This document shows positions 16,334-25,061 of a DNA stretch of 64,000 nucleotides, piece by piece; within the stretch, counting starts at the first letter, position 1; every line of letters starts with the position of its first letter. The notes beneath the pieces are model-generated. The model did no database searches. It saw only the letters and a list, made by a program, of their open reading frames with translations, and was not told the origin of the DNA. Where the stretch lies: the NCBI GenBank assembly GCA_019635315.1, contig JAHBZT010000008.1, positions 21,305 to 85,304 on the forward strand. Direction: 5' to 3'. The DNA comes from Rubrivivax sp. Lineage in GTDB: Bacteria; Pseudomonadota; Gammaproteobacteria; Burkholderiales; Burkholderiaceae_C. The translations under genes were made by a program, and so were the position numbers.

Positions 16334-17680
16334 TCAGGCGATGCCGTAGGCCTGCCGCACCAGCGTCAGCGGATGCGCCAGCCCCTTGGCCGGCGTGCCC
16401 GCCTGCTGCATGCCCTGCGCGATGTGGTGGCCGGCCAGCGCGCAGTCGCTGCTGATCCAGTCCGGATCGTCCTTGGCCATGGCCTTGAAGACCGGCTTGC
16501 CGATCTTCATCGCCACCGGGTGATAAGGCGTCTTCACGCCGTAGGTGCCGGCGTGGCCGCTGCAGCGCTCGACCGTATTGAGCTGGACCTCCACGCTCTG
16601 GCCGATCAGCTTGAACATCTCCTCGGTCTTGCGGCCGACGTTCTGCACGCGGCCGTGGCAGGGGATGTGGTAGCTGACGCGGCCCAGCGCGGCCTTGAAG
16701 TCGGTCTTCAGCAGCCCGTCCTTGTGGCGCGCGACGAGGTACTCGAAGGGGTCGAACATCGCCTCCTTGACGAGCTGCGTGTCGGCGTCGTCGGGAAACA
16801 TCAGCGGCAGTTCCTGCTTGAACATCAGCGTGCAGCTGGGGATGGCGCTGACGATCGCCCAGCCTTCCTTCGCATACTTCGCCAGCACCGGGATGTTGGC
16901 CGCCCAGGCCTTCTCGACCGACTCGAGGTCGCCGAGTTCCAGCTTGGGCATGCCGCAGCACTGCTCCTTCTCGACGATCTCGTACGGGATCTCGTTGTGC
17001 TGCAGGACCTTGATCAGGTCCTCGCCGATGCCGGGCTCGTTGTAGTTGACGTAGCAGGTCGCGAAGATCGCCACCTTGCCCGGCGTGCGCTCGCCGTTGA
17101 CCGCGACATGCGTGGTGTCGTTCATCGCGCGGCCCCAGCGGAAGCGCTGCGGCGCCAGGCTCGGCATCCAGGCATCGGGGTGCACGCCGAGCTGGCCGTC
17201 CATCGCCTTGCGCATGGTCTTGGTGCGGTTCACCGCATTGACGACGTCGACGACGATGGGGATGCCGGCAAACTGGCCGTGCACGTCGGTGCTGGCCAGC
17301 AGCCGCTCGTTCGCGTGCACCTGGCCCTTGCGAAACTTGATCGCCTTGGCGCGCAGCATCAGGTGCGGGAAGTCCAGGTTCCACGCGTGCGGCGGCGTGT
17401 ACGGACACTTGGTCATGTAGCACAGGTCGCACAGGTAGCACTGGTCGACGACCTTCCAGTAGTCGTCCTTCCTGACCCCGTGCACCTCGCCGTCGTCGGT
17501 GGCGTCGACCAGGTCGAACAGGTTGGGGAAGCTCTGGCACAGGCTCACGCAGCGCCGGCAGCCGTGGCAGATGTCGAAGACGCGCTCCATCTCCTTCATC
17601 AGCGAGGCCTCGTCGTGGAAGTCGGGGTTCTTCCAGTCGATCGGGTGCCGGGTCGGCGCTTCGAGGTTGCCTTCGCGCAT
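16334..17680 (-). CDS. Heterodisulfide reductase-like (CCG-domain) iron-sulfur protein
   Basis: A 448-residue protein with two N-terminal 4Fe-4S binding sets (CHGCRRCVSLC; CYLCDLCYMTKCPYTPP) and two C-terminal CCG-type cysteine domains (CCGMPKLE; CHGRVQNVGR followed by CSGHAGTYG), an arrangement like GlpC/GlcF/HdrB electron carriers. It probably passes electrons to or from a membrane or soluble partner. The neighbouring rubrerythrin suggests a role in supplying reductant for peroxide reduction. It lies between rubrerythrin and DUF3501, a conserved three-gene set. Confidence 0.9.
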   Translation of the reverse strand: MREGNLEAPTRHPIDWKNPDFHDEASLMKEMERVFDICHGCRRCVSLCQSFPNLFDLVDATDDGEVHGVRKDDYWKVVDQCYLCDLCYMTKCPYTPPHAWNLDFPHLMLRAKAIKFRKGQVHANERLLASTDVHGQFAGIPIVVDVVNAVNRTKTMRKAMDGQLGVHPDAWMPSLAPQRFRWGRAMNDTTHVAVNGERTPGKVAIFATCYVNYNEPGIGEDLIKVLQHNEIPYEIVEKEQCCGMPKLELGDLESVEKAWAANIPVLAKYAKEGWAIVSAIPSCTLMFKQELPLMFPDDADTQLVKEAMFDPFEYLVARHKDGLLKTDFKAALGRVSYHIPCHGRVQNVGRKTEEMFKLIGQSVEVQLNTVERCSGHAGTYGVKTPYHPVAMKIGKPVFKAMAKDDPDWISSDCALAGHHIAQGMQQAGTPAKGLAHPLTLVRQAYGIA

Positions 17681-17709
17681 GGGTCGTGCTCTCGGTGGGA
17701 TTCAGCAAC

Positions 17710-17736
17710 GAACAAGGGGCACGAAGCCCCTTGTTC
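17710..17736 (-). terminator. Perfect 11-bp hairpin between rubrerythrin and the Fe-S protein gene
   Basis: GAACAAGGGGC (17710-17720) pairs perfectly with GCCCCTTGTTC (17726-17736) around a 5-nt loop. It follows the rubrerythrin stop on the minus strand by about 19 nt. No T-run follows, so it may act as a transcript-processing or partial attenuation site rather than a full terminator, letting rubrerythrin be made in excess over the two downstream genes. Confidence 0.6.
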
Positions 17737-17754
17737 GACGGCGTTCGGCGCGTG

Positions 17755-18177
17755 TCAGTCGACCAGCGCGTCGAGGGCCTTCTGGTAGCGGTTGGCGTGC
17801 GAGCGCTCGGCCTTGGCCAGCGTCTCGAACCAGTCGGCGATCTCGTCGAAGCCTTCCTCGCGCGCCGTCTTGGCCATGCCCGGGTACATGTCGGTGTACT
17901 CGTGCGTCTCGCCGGCGACGGCGGCCATCAGGTTCTGGCGGCTGTTGCCGATCGGCAGGCCGGTGGCCGGGTCGCCCGAGCCGTTCTCGAGAAACTCGAG
18001 GTGGCCGTGCGCGTGGCCGGTCTCGCCCTCGGCGGTGCTGCGGAACAGCGCGGCGACGTCGTTCTGGCCTTCCACGTCGGCCTTGTTCGCGAAATACAGG
18101 TAGCGGCGGTTGGCCTGCGACTCGCCCGCGAAGGCGTCCTTCAGGTTCTGCTCGGTCTTCGTACCTTTCAAGCCCAT
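17755..18177 (-). CDS. Rubrerythrin (ferritin-like diiron protein without rubredoxin domain)
   Basis: A 140-residue four-helix ferritin-like protein. Diiron ligands are visible as [40 protein letters not shown] and [12 protein letters not shown], each carrying the expected glutamate or histidine. The C-terminal rubredoxin-like domain of classical rubrerythrin is absent, so electrons must come from another protein, probably the Fe-S protein downstream. It should reduce hydrogen peroxide in the cytoplasm. AGGAG precedes the ATG at 18177. It is the first gene of the triad. Confidence 0.93.
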   Translation of the reverse strand: MGLKGTKTEQNLKDAFAGESQANRRYLYFANKADVEGQNDVAALFRSTAEGETGHAHGHLEFLENGSGDPATGLPIGNSRQNLMAAVAGETHEYTDMYPGMAKTAREEGFDEIADWFETLAKAERSHANRYQKALDALVD

Positions 18178-18372
18178 GGGATGCTCCTGGTCGTGAGGTG
18201 AACTGTCGGAGCGCCCGGCAGCCTGGGCTGCCGGCGCCACCGAGCGGGGACCATAGCCCAAGGCCCGACCGAGGGCCAATACATCGCATCAATGTCGTGC
18301 ATAGGGTACGGCAATGAAGAAACGAGAATCGATCGCATTTTCCATGGCGACCCCGGCGCCTGCCGGCCGCCG

Positions 18373-19245
18373 TCAGACCAGCCCCAGCAGGCGCAGCGCC
18401 AGGTGGTGCAGCCGGCCCGCCGGGTCGGCCAGGCGGTTGAGCACGGTGAAGTGGTTGCAGCCGGGCAGCGTCTCGCAGACCGGCACCGCGGTCGGGCCCC
18501 AGACGTCGCGGATCAGACGGTTGTGGCGCAGGAATTCGTCGCTTTCGTCCAGGCCCACGGTGGCGTACAGCTTGGGGCCCTTGGGGCGCGGGAAGAAGGC
18601 CGGGCTCAGCCTCGCCACTGCCGCCGGCGTGAGCCGCAGGTCGGCCTGCAGCGACGGTGTGTGGCGCAGCGGCTCCAGGTCGTACAGGCCGGAGATGGCC
18701 AGCGCCCCGCTCACCGGCTGCGCCGGCAGTTCGGCGTCGACCTCCTTCCAGCGGCAGCTCAGCAGCATCGCCGCCAGGTGGCCGCCGGCCGAGTGCCCGG
18801 CCAGCGCGATGCGCGCCGGGTCGCCGCCGAAGCGTGCGGCGTGGCGCCAGGTCCAGGCCAGGGCACGCGTCATCTGCAGCACGATGTGCTCGATGCTCAC
18901 CGCCGGGCACAGCGCATAGTTGGGCACCACCACCAGCGCGCCGGCGGCATTGAGCGCGGGCGCGACGAACGAGTGGTCGGCCTTGTCCAGCGAGCGCCAG
19001 TAGCCGCCGTGGATGAACATCAGCACCGGGACGCCGATGGCCGGCGCCGGTGCCGCCGGCGGGAAGACGTCCAGCGTCTCGCCGGCCCCGTCGCCATAGG
19101 CGATGTCGAACTGCGCGCCGGCGCTCTTGGCGCGCGCCAGCGCCGAGGCCTCGGCCCACGACGCCAGCACCTGCGGGTGCTCGGGCACGCGGGCACGGTT
19201 GTTGTACTGGGCCTCCAGCCAGGCCGGGTCTTGCTGCGGTCGCAT
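18373..19245 (-). CDS. Alpha/beta hydrolase (BD-FAE/kynurenine-formamidase-like esterase)
   Basis: A 290-residue alpha/beta-fold hydrolase. The oxyanion-hole motif is FIHGGYWRSLDKADHSF and the nucleophile serine lies in ALAGHSAGGHLAA. The catalytic acid and histidine probably lie in the last third (GLDESDEF and GCNHFTV). The HGGYW/GHSAGGH combination is typical of arylformamidase-like esterases, but bacterial kynurenine formamidase is usually a different family, so the substrate is open. No tryptophan-degradation genes are adjacent. Confidence 0.88.
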   Translation of the reverse strand: MRPQQDPAWLEAQYNNRARVPEHPQVLASWAEASALARAKSAGAQFDIAYGDGAGETLDVFPPAAPAPAIGVPVLMFIHGGYWRSLDKADHSFVAPALNAAGALVVVPNYALCPAVSIEHIVLQMTRALAWTWRHAARFGGDPARIALAGHSAGGHLAAMLLSCRWKEVDAELPAQPVSGALAISGLYDLEPLRHTPSLQADLRLTPAAVARLSPAFFPRPKGPKLYATVGLDESDEFLRHNRLIRDVWGPTAVPVCETLPGCNHFTVLNRLADPAGRLHHLALRLLGLV

Positions 19246-19338
19246 CGCGGGGCTCCTGCGCTCGGGTTGAACGGCGGCGGCATGCTAGCGCGCGCCGCCG
19301 GCCGCGGCGCCGCGGCCGGCAGCACGCGGCGCCGATGC

Positions 19339-19344
19339 TAGAAT
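19339..19344 (+). promoter_or_regulatory. -10 element for tRNA-Ala
   Basis: TAGAAT stands 13 bases before the tRNA 5' end, a near-consensus -10. No convincing -35 is visible upstream. Confidence 0.45.
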
Positions 19345-19357
19345 GCGCGCTTCACGT

Positions 19358-19433
<76 letters not shown>

Positions 19434-19443
19434 TGAACACCCG

Positions 19444-19469
19444 AAGCCAGGCCTCGCGCCTGGCTTTTT
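19444..19469 (+). terminator. Intrinsic terminator after tRNA-Ala
   Basis: A 9-bp stem (AAGCCAGGC / GCCTGGCTT) with the 5-nt loop CTCGC, ending in a run of five T. It stands 11 bases after the tRNA CCA end. Confidence 0.85.
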
Positions 19470-19522
19470 CGTGGGCCGCGCCGCCGCTGCGTGGCGCCGG
19501 CTCCCGGGGATGCGGGCCACCG

Positions 19523-19903
19523 TCAGCGCACCAGTCGCACCACGAGCGGCACCGGCTGCGCGCCCCTGTTGCTCCACATCCAGCAGTAGTCCTGCGCCAC
19601 CGCCGCCGCCAGCGTGCCTTCGGCGCGCACCTGCAGCGGCTGGCGCACCGGGTAGACGACCTCGCGGCCGACGTGGTAGTGGATGTTGAAGTCCAGCGGC
19701 GCCGCGGCATCGAAGGCCCAGCGCACCTCGGCACCCTGCGCGAGCGGTCCGCAGAGCTCGGCAAAGCGGCCCGGCGCGACGTTGAACCGGTGCTCGGAGC
19801 GCTGCTCGGCGGACCAGCGGATCTCGACGAGCTCGGCGCGCAACGGCGCCACGGCGAGCAGTGTCAGCGCGAGAGCGGGCAGGCGTTGGCGGGCCTTCTT
19901 CAT
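19523..19903 (-). CDS. Small exported protein of unknown function
   Basis: A 126-residue protein with a signal peptide (MKKARQRLPALALTLLAVAPLRAE). The mature part begins LVEIRWSAEQRSEHRFNVAPGRFAELCGPL and includes LDFNIHYHVGREVVYPVR and QDYCWMWSNRGAQPVPLVVRL. It looks like a small periplasmic beta-rich domain with two cysteines that could form a disulfide. Similar short proteins are common in betaproteobacteria, but I cannot name a function. Confidence 0.75.
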   Translation of the reverse strand: MKKARQRLPALALTLLAVAPLRAELVEIRWSAEQRSEHRFNVAPGRFAELCGPLAQGAEVRWAFDAAAPLDFNIHYHVGREVVYPVRQPLQVRAEGTLAAAVAQDYCWMWSNRGAQPVPLVVRLVR

Positions 19904-19935
19904 GCCCGGAGTGTCGCTCAGGCCGGGCGCGGCGT

Positions 19936-20787
19936 TCAGCCCGGCGCTGCGAGTGCCTCGACGGCCGCGGCCGCCGCCGGCAGCGCACCCTCGGCGACGA
20001 ACCGGGCCACCGCGCCCACGACCGCCGGGTCGCCGAGCAGACGCCGGTGGCCCAGCCCGTCGACCTGCCACAGCCGGGCGCCGGGCCAGGCAGCGCAGGC
20101 GGTGCGGGCATCCGCGACCGGGATCACGCGGTCGTCGGCCGAGTGCACGTACAGCGCCGGCTGGCGCAGCCCGCGCACGAGCGCCGGTGCCGCGATGGCA
20201 TGGACATCGACGCCCTCCTCGCGAAGGCGCTCGATCATCTGCTTCGTGGCCGCCGCGTCCAGCCCGAGCTGCCGCGCAAACGCGTGGGCATGGTCGGCAT
20301 AGAAGGCCGGCGCTGCCAGCATCACGGCGCGGCCGACGGCCAGCCCGCGTGCCATCGCCGTCACGGCGACCGCCGAGCCCACGGAATGCGCGACCACGGC
20401 ATGCAGCGGGCCGAGCGCCGGCGCGGCCTGCAGCAGCGCCCGCGCGGACGCCGGGATCGAGGTCCGGCGCCCGCCCGATGCGCCATGCGCCGGCAGGTCC
20501 AGCGCGACGACACGGAAGCCGCGGGCCAGCAGCGCATCGGCGATCGCCTGCAGATCGCTGGCCTGCCCTTCCCAGCCGTGCACCAGCAGCACGGTGGGGC
20601 CGCGGCCGGCGGCCAGCGCGGCCAGATCGACCTCGGCGGTCGGCAGCCGCAGCGCCGTCGCGTCCGGCAGCTGCAGCGGCACCGGCACGGCCGACGGGCG
20701 CGGGGTCAGGAAGGCGCGCGCTGCCTGCGCGGGGGTCAAGGCAGAGGGGATGGCAGGGGTGGGCATGTCCATGGGCTCGTCGTGCAT
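19936..20787 (-). CDS. Alpha/beta fold hydrolase
   Basis: A 283-residue hydrolase. TVLLVHGWEGQASDLQAIADALLARG is the strand-oxyanion region, and AVVAHSVGSAVAV holds the nucleophile serine (AHSVG). An aspartate in VHSADDRVIPV and the histidine in DGLGHRRLL complete a likely triad. It diverges from a LysR-family gene across 59 bp and may be its target. Substrate unknown. The start at 20787 is the first ATG consistent with the spacing; ATGs a few codons inside are alternatives. Confidence 0.86.
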   Translation of the reverse strand: MHDEPMDMPTPAIPSALTPAQAARAFLTPRPSAVPVPLQLPDATALRLPTAEVDLAALAAGRGPTVLLVHGWEGQASDLQAIADALLARGFRVVALDLPAHGASGGRRTSIPASARALLQAAPALGPLHAVVAHSVGSAVAVTAMARGLAVGRAVMLAAPAFYADHAHAFARQLGLDAAATKQMIERLREEGVDVHAIAAPALVRGLRQPALYVHSADDRVIPVADARTACAAWPGARLWQVDGLGHRRLLGDPAVVGAVARFVAEGALPAAAAAVEALAAPG

Positions 20788-20846
20788 CGGCGTCGGGGCG
20801 GTCGTGCCAATATCGCGGCCCTCGCCACGAAGCGGAATAGGCGTCC

Positions 20847-21746
20847 ATGAAGCCGTCGACTGCAGCGACGCCCATGCCCCTGGGTCCGCGCGACCTCGAG
20901 CTCGTGCTCGCGCTGGTGCGCGGGCGCACGCTGGCCGAGGCCGGTCGCCGGCTGGGCCTGGACACCTCGTCCGTCTACCGCGCGGTGAAGAAGCTCGAGC
21001 AGCGGCTGGGCCAGCCGCTGTTCGACCGCCGCCGCCAGGGCCTGGCACCGGGCGAGCTGGCGCTGGCGCTGGCCGAGCGCGCCGGGGCCATGGAGGCCCA
21101 GCTCGACGCCGCGCGCGAGCTGCTGCAGGACGACGCCGCGGCGCTCACCGGGCTGCTGCGCGTGAGCGCCAACGACCTCACGCTGCACGGCCTGCTGCTG
21201 CCGCTGCTGGGCCCCTTCGTGCGCGCGCACCCGCAGCTGCAGCTGGAGCTGCTGGCCACCAACCAGCGCGCGCGCCTGGAGCAGCGCGAGGCCGACGTGG
21301 CGCTGCGCGGCACCGCGTCGCCGCCCGGCCACCTGGTGGGCGTGCGGCTGGGCGTCGTGCGCTCGGCGCTGTGGGCGCACCGCAGCTACCTGGACCGCCT
21401 GGCGCCCGGCACGCCGGTCGAGGCCATGGCCTGGGCGGCGCCGGACGCCGACCCGAATCTGCCCGACTACCCGTCGCGGCGCTGGCGGCAGGCGCGCTAC
21501 CCGGGTCTCGTGCCGCGGCTGCGCTGCGACGGCATGCTGGCGGTGGCGCGCGTGGTGCAGGCCGGCGCCGCGGTCGGCGTCGCGCCGCATTTCCTGATGG
21601 CCGGGCAGCCCGGCCTGGTCGACCTGAGCGGCCCGCTGCCCGAGATCGACACCGAGCTCTGGCTGCTGACCCACCCGGACATGCGCCACCTGCGCCGCGT
21701 CAAGGCCTTCTTCGACTTCGTGCGCACGCACCTCGTGCTGCCCTGA
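20847..21746 (+). CDS. LysR-family transcriptional regulator
   Basis: A 299-residue regulator. The N-terminal winged helix (LELVLALVRGRTLAEAGRRLGLDTSSVYRAVKKLEQRLGQPLFDRR) is followed by a linker helix and a substrate-binding-type effector domain (TGLLRVSANDLTLHGLLLPLLGPF; DVALRGTASPPGHLVG). It probably controls the divergent hydrolase gene. The short 59-bp gap is typical of LysR-type divergent promoters, though no T-N11-A box was verified. Confidence 0.9.
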   Translation: MKPSTAATPMPLGPRDLELVLALVRGRTLAEAGRRLGLDTSSVYRAVKKLEQRLGQPLFDRRRQGLAPGELALALAERAGAMEAQLDAARELLQDDAAALTGLLRVSANDLTLHGLLLPLLGPFVRAHPQLQLELLATNQRARLEQREADVALRGTASPPGHLVGVRLGVVRSALWAHRSYLDRLAPGTPVEAMAWAAPDADPNLPDYPSRRWRQARYPGLVPRLRCDGMLAVARVVQAGAAVGVAPHFLMAGQPGLVDLSGPLPEIDTELWLLTHPDMRHLRRVKAFFDFVRTHLVLP

Positions 21747-21886
21747 GCGGCGCGGCCGACGGCGCCCGGTTCGTCCCGCGCCGCGGCGGGTTCGTCGCAG
21801 CCGGGCGGGCGTTCGCCGCAGCCCGCTCGCGGGCGGGGCGCCGCCGGCCTAGTCTGGCGGCTCCTCCACCATCGCCTCGCCACGCC

Positions 21887-23707
21887 ATGCCGCCGAACCG
21901 CCCCGTCGCCGCCGCCACCGTCGCCGCCTCGCTGCTGCTGGCCGGCACCCCGCTCGCCGCGCAGACGCCGCCGCCCGCAGCGGCGAAGACCGTCATCGAG
22001 AAGGCCGAGGACCTGCCGCGGCGCAGTTATGCGCTGCAGCGCCTGCCCAGCGAATGGCTGGCCGCACCGCTGCCGGAACTGCTGGCCGTGCTGCGCCCGC
22101 TGGAGGCCGACCTGCTGGCCGACGAGCAGGCCTTCGACATCCGCGACCCGGCGACGCGCCGCCAGCGCCTGGGCGCGCTGCTGGCCATCGCGCAGCTGCG
22201 CGGCGACTGGGACGCCGCGGCACGGCTGGCGGCGCAGATCCGCCCGCTGAACGACAAGGCCGGCCCGCGCGCGATCAGCGGCCTCGTGCCGCAGCTGGTG
22301 GCCGAGCACCGCCGCGGCGTGCTCGACACGGCCGGCGTGCAGCGCGCCGCGGCCGAGCGCTTCGGCGCCCTGCCCTGGGCCGAGGCCGGCGACGCGATCA
22401 AGGGCCTGAAGTCGCAGCTGGAGCTGCTGAACCCGGCGCTGGTGCAGGGGGTCTTCCGCCAGCAGGCCGACGTGATGGCGCGCAACATGGCGCTGCAGGT
22501 GCCGGCCGAGCTGGTGGCCACGCTGGCGCAGGCGCGCGCGCAGGCCGACTACGTGGTGCCGCTGCGCGACGCGCTGGTGGCCGGGCTGCAGCAGGTCGTC
22601 GAGCGCCACGCCGTCGCCAAGCCCGATCGGTGGACGCCGCGCCAGGTCATGCTGCCGGCGCATGCCAAGGGCACGCCGGTGACGGTGGCCATCTGGGACT
22701 CCGGCGTCGACCTCGCGTTGTTCACGCCGGCGGCGCAGCGCGGCTGGGCCTTCGACGACGACGGCATCGAGAGCCCGCACCTGCTGCGCCCGCTGGGCGA
22801 GGCGCAGGCGCGCTGGCCGCAGCTGCGCGGCTTCGTCAAGGGCGCCTTCGACCTGCGCGCCGGGCTCGACACCGAGGAGTCGCGCCGCCTGCGCACGCAT
22901 GTCGCCGGCCTGCAGGCCGAGCAGGCCACGGCCTTCCAGGAAGACACGGCGCTGGCCGGCCTGTACGTGCACGGCACGCATGTCGCCGGCATCGCGGCGG
23001 CGGGCAACCCCTTCGTACGCGTGCAGGCGGTGAGCATGCTGTGGAGCCACCGCGTCGCGCCGACGAAGCCGACGCTGGAGCGCGCGCGCGTCAACGCCGC
23101 CAACTACCAGGGCATCGTCGACCGGCTGAAGGCCGCCGGCACGCGCGTCGTCAACATGAGCTGGCGCTACGGCCCGCAGGCGCACGAGGCGGCGCTCGCG
23201 TACCACGGCGTCGGCCGCGACGCCGACGAACGCCGGCGCCTGGCGGCCGAGATCTTCGCCATCGAGCGCCAGGCGCTGGAGCGCGCCATCGCCTCGGCGC
23301 CGGAGATCCTGTTCGTCGCCGGCGCCGGCAACGAGGACAACAGCGCCGACTTCGCCGACTACATCCCGGCCGGGCTGCAGCTGCCCAACCTGATCACCGT
23401 CGGCGCGTCGGACCAGGCCGGCGACGAGGCGCCGTTCTCGACCTTCGGCCGCACGGTCGTCGTGCACGCCAACGGCGCCGAGGTCGACGGCCCGCTGCCA
23501 GGTGGCACGCGGGCACGGCTGTCGGGCACCTCGATGGCGTCGCCGCAAGTCGCCAACCTGGCGGCCAAGCTGATCGCGATGAAGCCGCAGCTCACGGTGG
23601 CCGAGGTCAAGGCCGCGATCCTGAACGGCGCCGAGCGCCGCGGCCGCGTCAACCTCGTCGATCCGCGACGCTCGTTCGCGCTCGCCGGCATCGCGCTGCC
23701 GGACTGA
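21887..23707 (+). CDS. S8 subtilisin-family serine protease with long helical N-terminal domain
   Basis: A 606-residue exported subtilase. A signal peptide (AAATVAASLLLAGTPLAAQ) is followed by about 220 mostly helical residues without a recognised family. The catalytic domain then carries Asp271 (AIWDSGVD), His365 (HGTHVAG), oxyanion Asn482 (AGAGNEDN) and Ser549 (LSGTSMASPQVANLAA). The D-to-H spacing is long because of an insertion of about 60 residues. It ends with normal subtilase helices, with no P-domain or autotransporter barrel. Target unknown. Confidence 0.92.
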   Translation: MPPNRPVAAATVAASLLLAGTPLAAQTPPPAAAKTVIEKAEDLPRRSYALQRLPSEWLAAPLPELLAVLRPLEADLLADEQAFDIRDPATRRQRLGALLAIAQLRGDWDAAARLAAQIRPLNDKAGPRAISGLVPQLVAEHRRGVLDTAGVQRAAAERFGALPWAEAGDAIKGLKSQLELLNPALVQGVFRQQADVMARNMALQVPAELVATLAQARAQADYVVPLRDALVAGLQQVVERHAVAKPDRWTPRQVMLPAHAKGTPVTVAIWDSGVDLALFTPAAQRGWAFDDDGIESPHLLRPLGEAQARWPQLRGFVKGAFDLRAGLDTEESRRLRTHVAGLQAEQATAFQEDTALAGLYVHGTHVAGIAAAGNPFVRVQAVSMLWSHRVAPTKPTLERARVNAANYQGIVDRLKAAGTRVVNMSWRYGPQAHEAALAYHGVGRDADERRRLAAEIFAIERQALERAIASAPEILFVAGAGNEDNSADFADYIPAGLQLPNLITVGASDQAGDEAPFSTFGRTVVVHANGAEVDGPLPGGTRARLSGTSMASPQVANLAAKLIAMKPQLTVAEVKAAILNGAERRGRVNLVDPRRSFALAGIALPD

Positions 23708-23780
23708 ACGGCACCGCGACGGCGCGGCGCCCCGCGCGTTGCTGCGATGATGCGGGGGCCGCCACTGTCCGGTCCCCGCG

Positions 23781-24403
23781 ATGATCCGCCTGCTCGGCCG
23801 CTTCAGTTCGATCAACGTGCGCAAGGTCTCGTGGACCTTGCACGAGCTGGGCCTGCCCTTCGAGCGCGAGGACTGGGGCACCGGCTTCCGCCCGACCGCG
23901 ACCCGGCCTTCCTGGCGCTGAACCCGCATGCGCAGGTGCCGGTGCTGCTGGATGGCGACGTGGTGCTGTGGGAGTCCAACACCCTCTGCCGCTATCTCGC
24001 CGCGCGCGAACGCGCCGAGACGCTGCTGCCTGCGGACCCGCTCGACCGCGCGCACGTCGAGCAGTGGATGGACTGGCAGGCCAGCGACCTGAATGCCGCC
24101 TGGCGAGACGCCTTCATGGCGCTGGTGCGCGGCAGCGCGGCGCATGCGGAGCCGGCGCGCGTGGCCGCCTCGGCGGCGGCCTGGAACCGCTGCATGGCGG
24201 TGCTGGATGCGCGTCTCGAAGACACCGGGGCCTTCGTCGCGGGCGGGCACTTCACGCTGGCCGACATCGTGATCGGCCTTGCGGTGCACCGCTGGCGGTG
24301 CACACCGATCGAGCATGTGGTGCTGCCCGCGGTGGACGCCTACGTCGAACGCTTGCGCGAGCGCAAGGCCTACGCCGCGCATGCCAGCGACGATCTGCCC
24401 TGA
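23781..24403 (+). pseudogene. Glutathione S-transferase gene with an apparent one-base deletion
   Basis: The first 39 codons from the ATG at 23781 encode a good GST N-terminus ([20 protein letters not shown], then [19 protein letters not shown]). This frame stops at 23919. The rest of the protein continues in another frame from about 23900 ([34 protein letters not shown] and a normal GST C-terminal domain to AYAAHASDDLP). Only two bases (23898-23899) separate the last in-frame codon from the continuing GAC, so one base appears missing near 23898-23900. Either a real recent frameshift or a sequencing error. The rest has normal codon use. Confidence 0.85.
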
Positions 24404-24428
24404 ACCGCTGCCGCGAGGCCCGAGCACC

Positions 24429-25061
24429 ATGACCGCCTTCACCGACGCCGCCGAGACCTGGAACCGCCGCTTCGAGGGCGCGGACTTCCTCTTCGGCACC
24501 GAGCCCAACGCCTGGCTGCGTGAACACGCCGGCGCCTTCCCGCACGGCGGCCGCGTGCTCAGCGTGGCCGACGGCGAGGGCCGCAACAGCGTGTGGCTGG
24601 CGAAGCAGGGCTTCGCGGTCGATGCCTTCGACATCGCCGAGGTCGGCGTCGCGAAGGCACGCGCCTTTGCGGCGCGCGAGGGTGTGGTGGTGGACTTCCA
24701 GGTCGCCGATGTCGACGGCTACGGCTGGCAGGCTGGACAGTGGGACGGCATCGCGGCGATCTTCGTGCAGTTTGCCGACCCGGCGCTGCGCACCCGGCTG
24801 TTCGAGCGCATCGTCGCCGGCCTCAGGCCCGGCGGCGTGCTGGTGCTGCAGGGCTATACGCCGAAGCAGTTGGAATACCGCACCGGCGGGCCGCCGATCC
24901 TGTCGCACCTGTATACCGAGGCGATGCTGCGCGAGGCCTTCGCGGCGCTGCAGATCCTGGAACTGCGCGAGTACGAGGCCGAGGTGCACGAAGGCCGCGG
25001 GCACGACGGCCGCTCGGCGCTGATCGGGCTGGTCGCGCGGCGGCCGCCGGAGCCGGCGTGA
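24429..25061 (+). CDS. Class I SAM-dependent methyltransferase (TehB-like)
   Basis: A 210-residue methyltransferase. The substrate-cap N-terminus (WNRRFEGADFLFGTEPNAWLREHA) matches the TehB/thiopurine-like subgroup. The SAM-binding motif is GGRVLSVADGEGRNSVWLA, followed by VDAFDIAEVGVAKARAFA, which supplies the ribose-binding acidic residue. It starts 26 nt after the GST remnant and overlaps the next gene by four bases (GTGA). The role could be detoxification of soft metalloid or thiol compounds, which is inference. Confidence 0.87.
   Translation: MTAFTDAAETWNRRFEGADFLFGTEPNAWLREHAGAFPHGGRVLSVADGEGRNSVWLAKQGFAVDAFDIAEVGVAKARAFAAREGVVVDFQVADVDGYGWQAGQWDGIAAIFVQFADPALRTRLFERIVAGLRPGGVLVLQGYTPKQLEYRTGGPPILSHLYTEAMLREAFAALQILELREYEAEVHEGRGHDGRSALIGLVARRPPEPA

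Noticed and set aside
17710-17736. Classical rho-independent terminator
   Set aside because: A perfect stem is present but no T-run follows, and the next two genes of the conserved triad need the same transcript; recorded as processing or partial terminator.
18178-18372. Strong promoter or metal-regulator box upstream of rubrerythrin
   Set aside because: The stretch is somewhat AT-richer, but no convincing -35/-10 pair or Fur-type box was found by eye.
23880-23921. Programmed ribosomal frameshift in the GST gene
   Set aside because: No slippery heptamer or stimulatory structure was seen, and GSTs are not known for this.
21497-24634. Minus-strand open frame of over 1000 codons
   Set aside because: Antisense to the LysR, subtilase and GST sequences; composition is that of a shadow frame in high-GC DNA.
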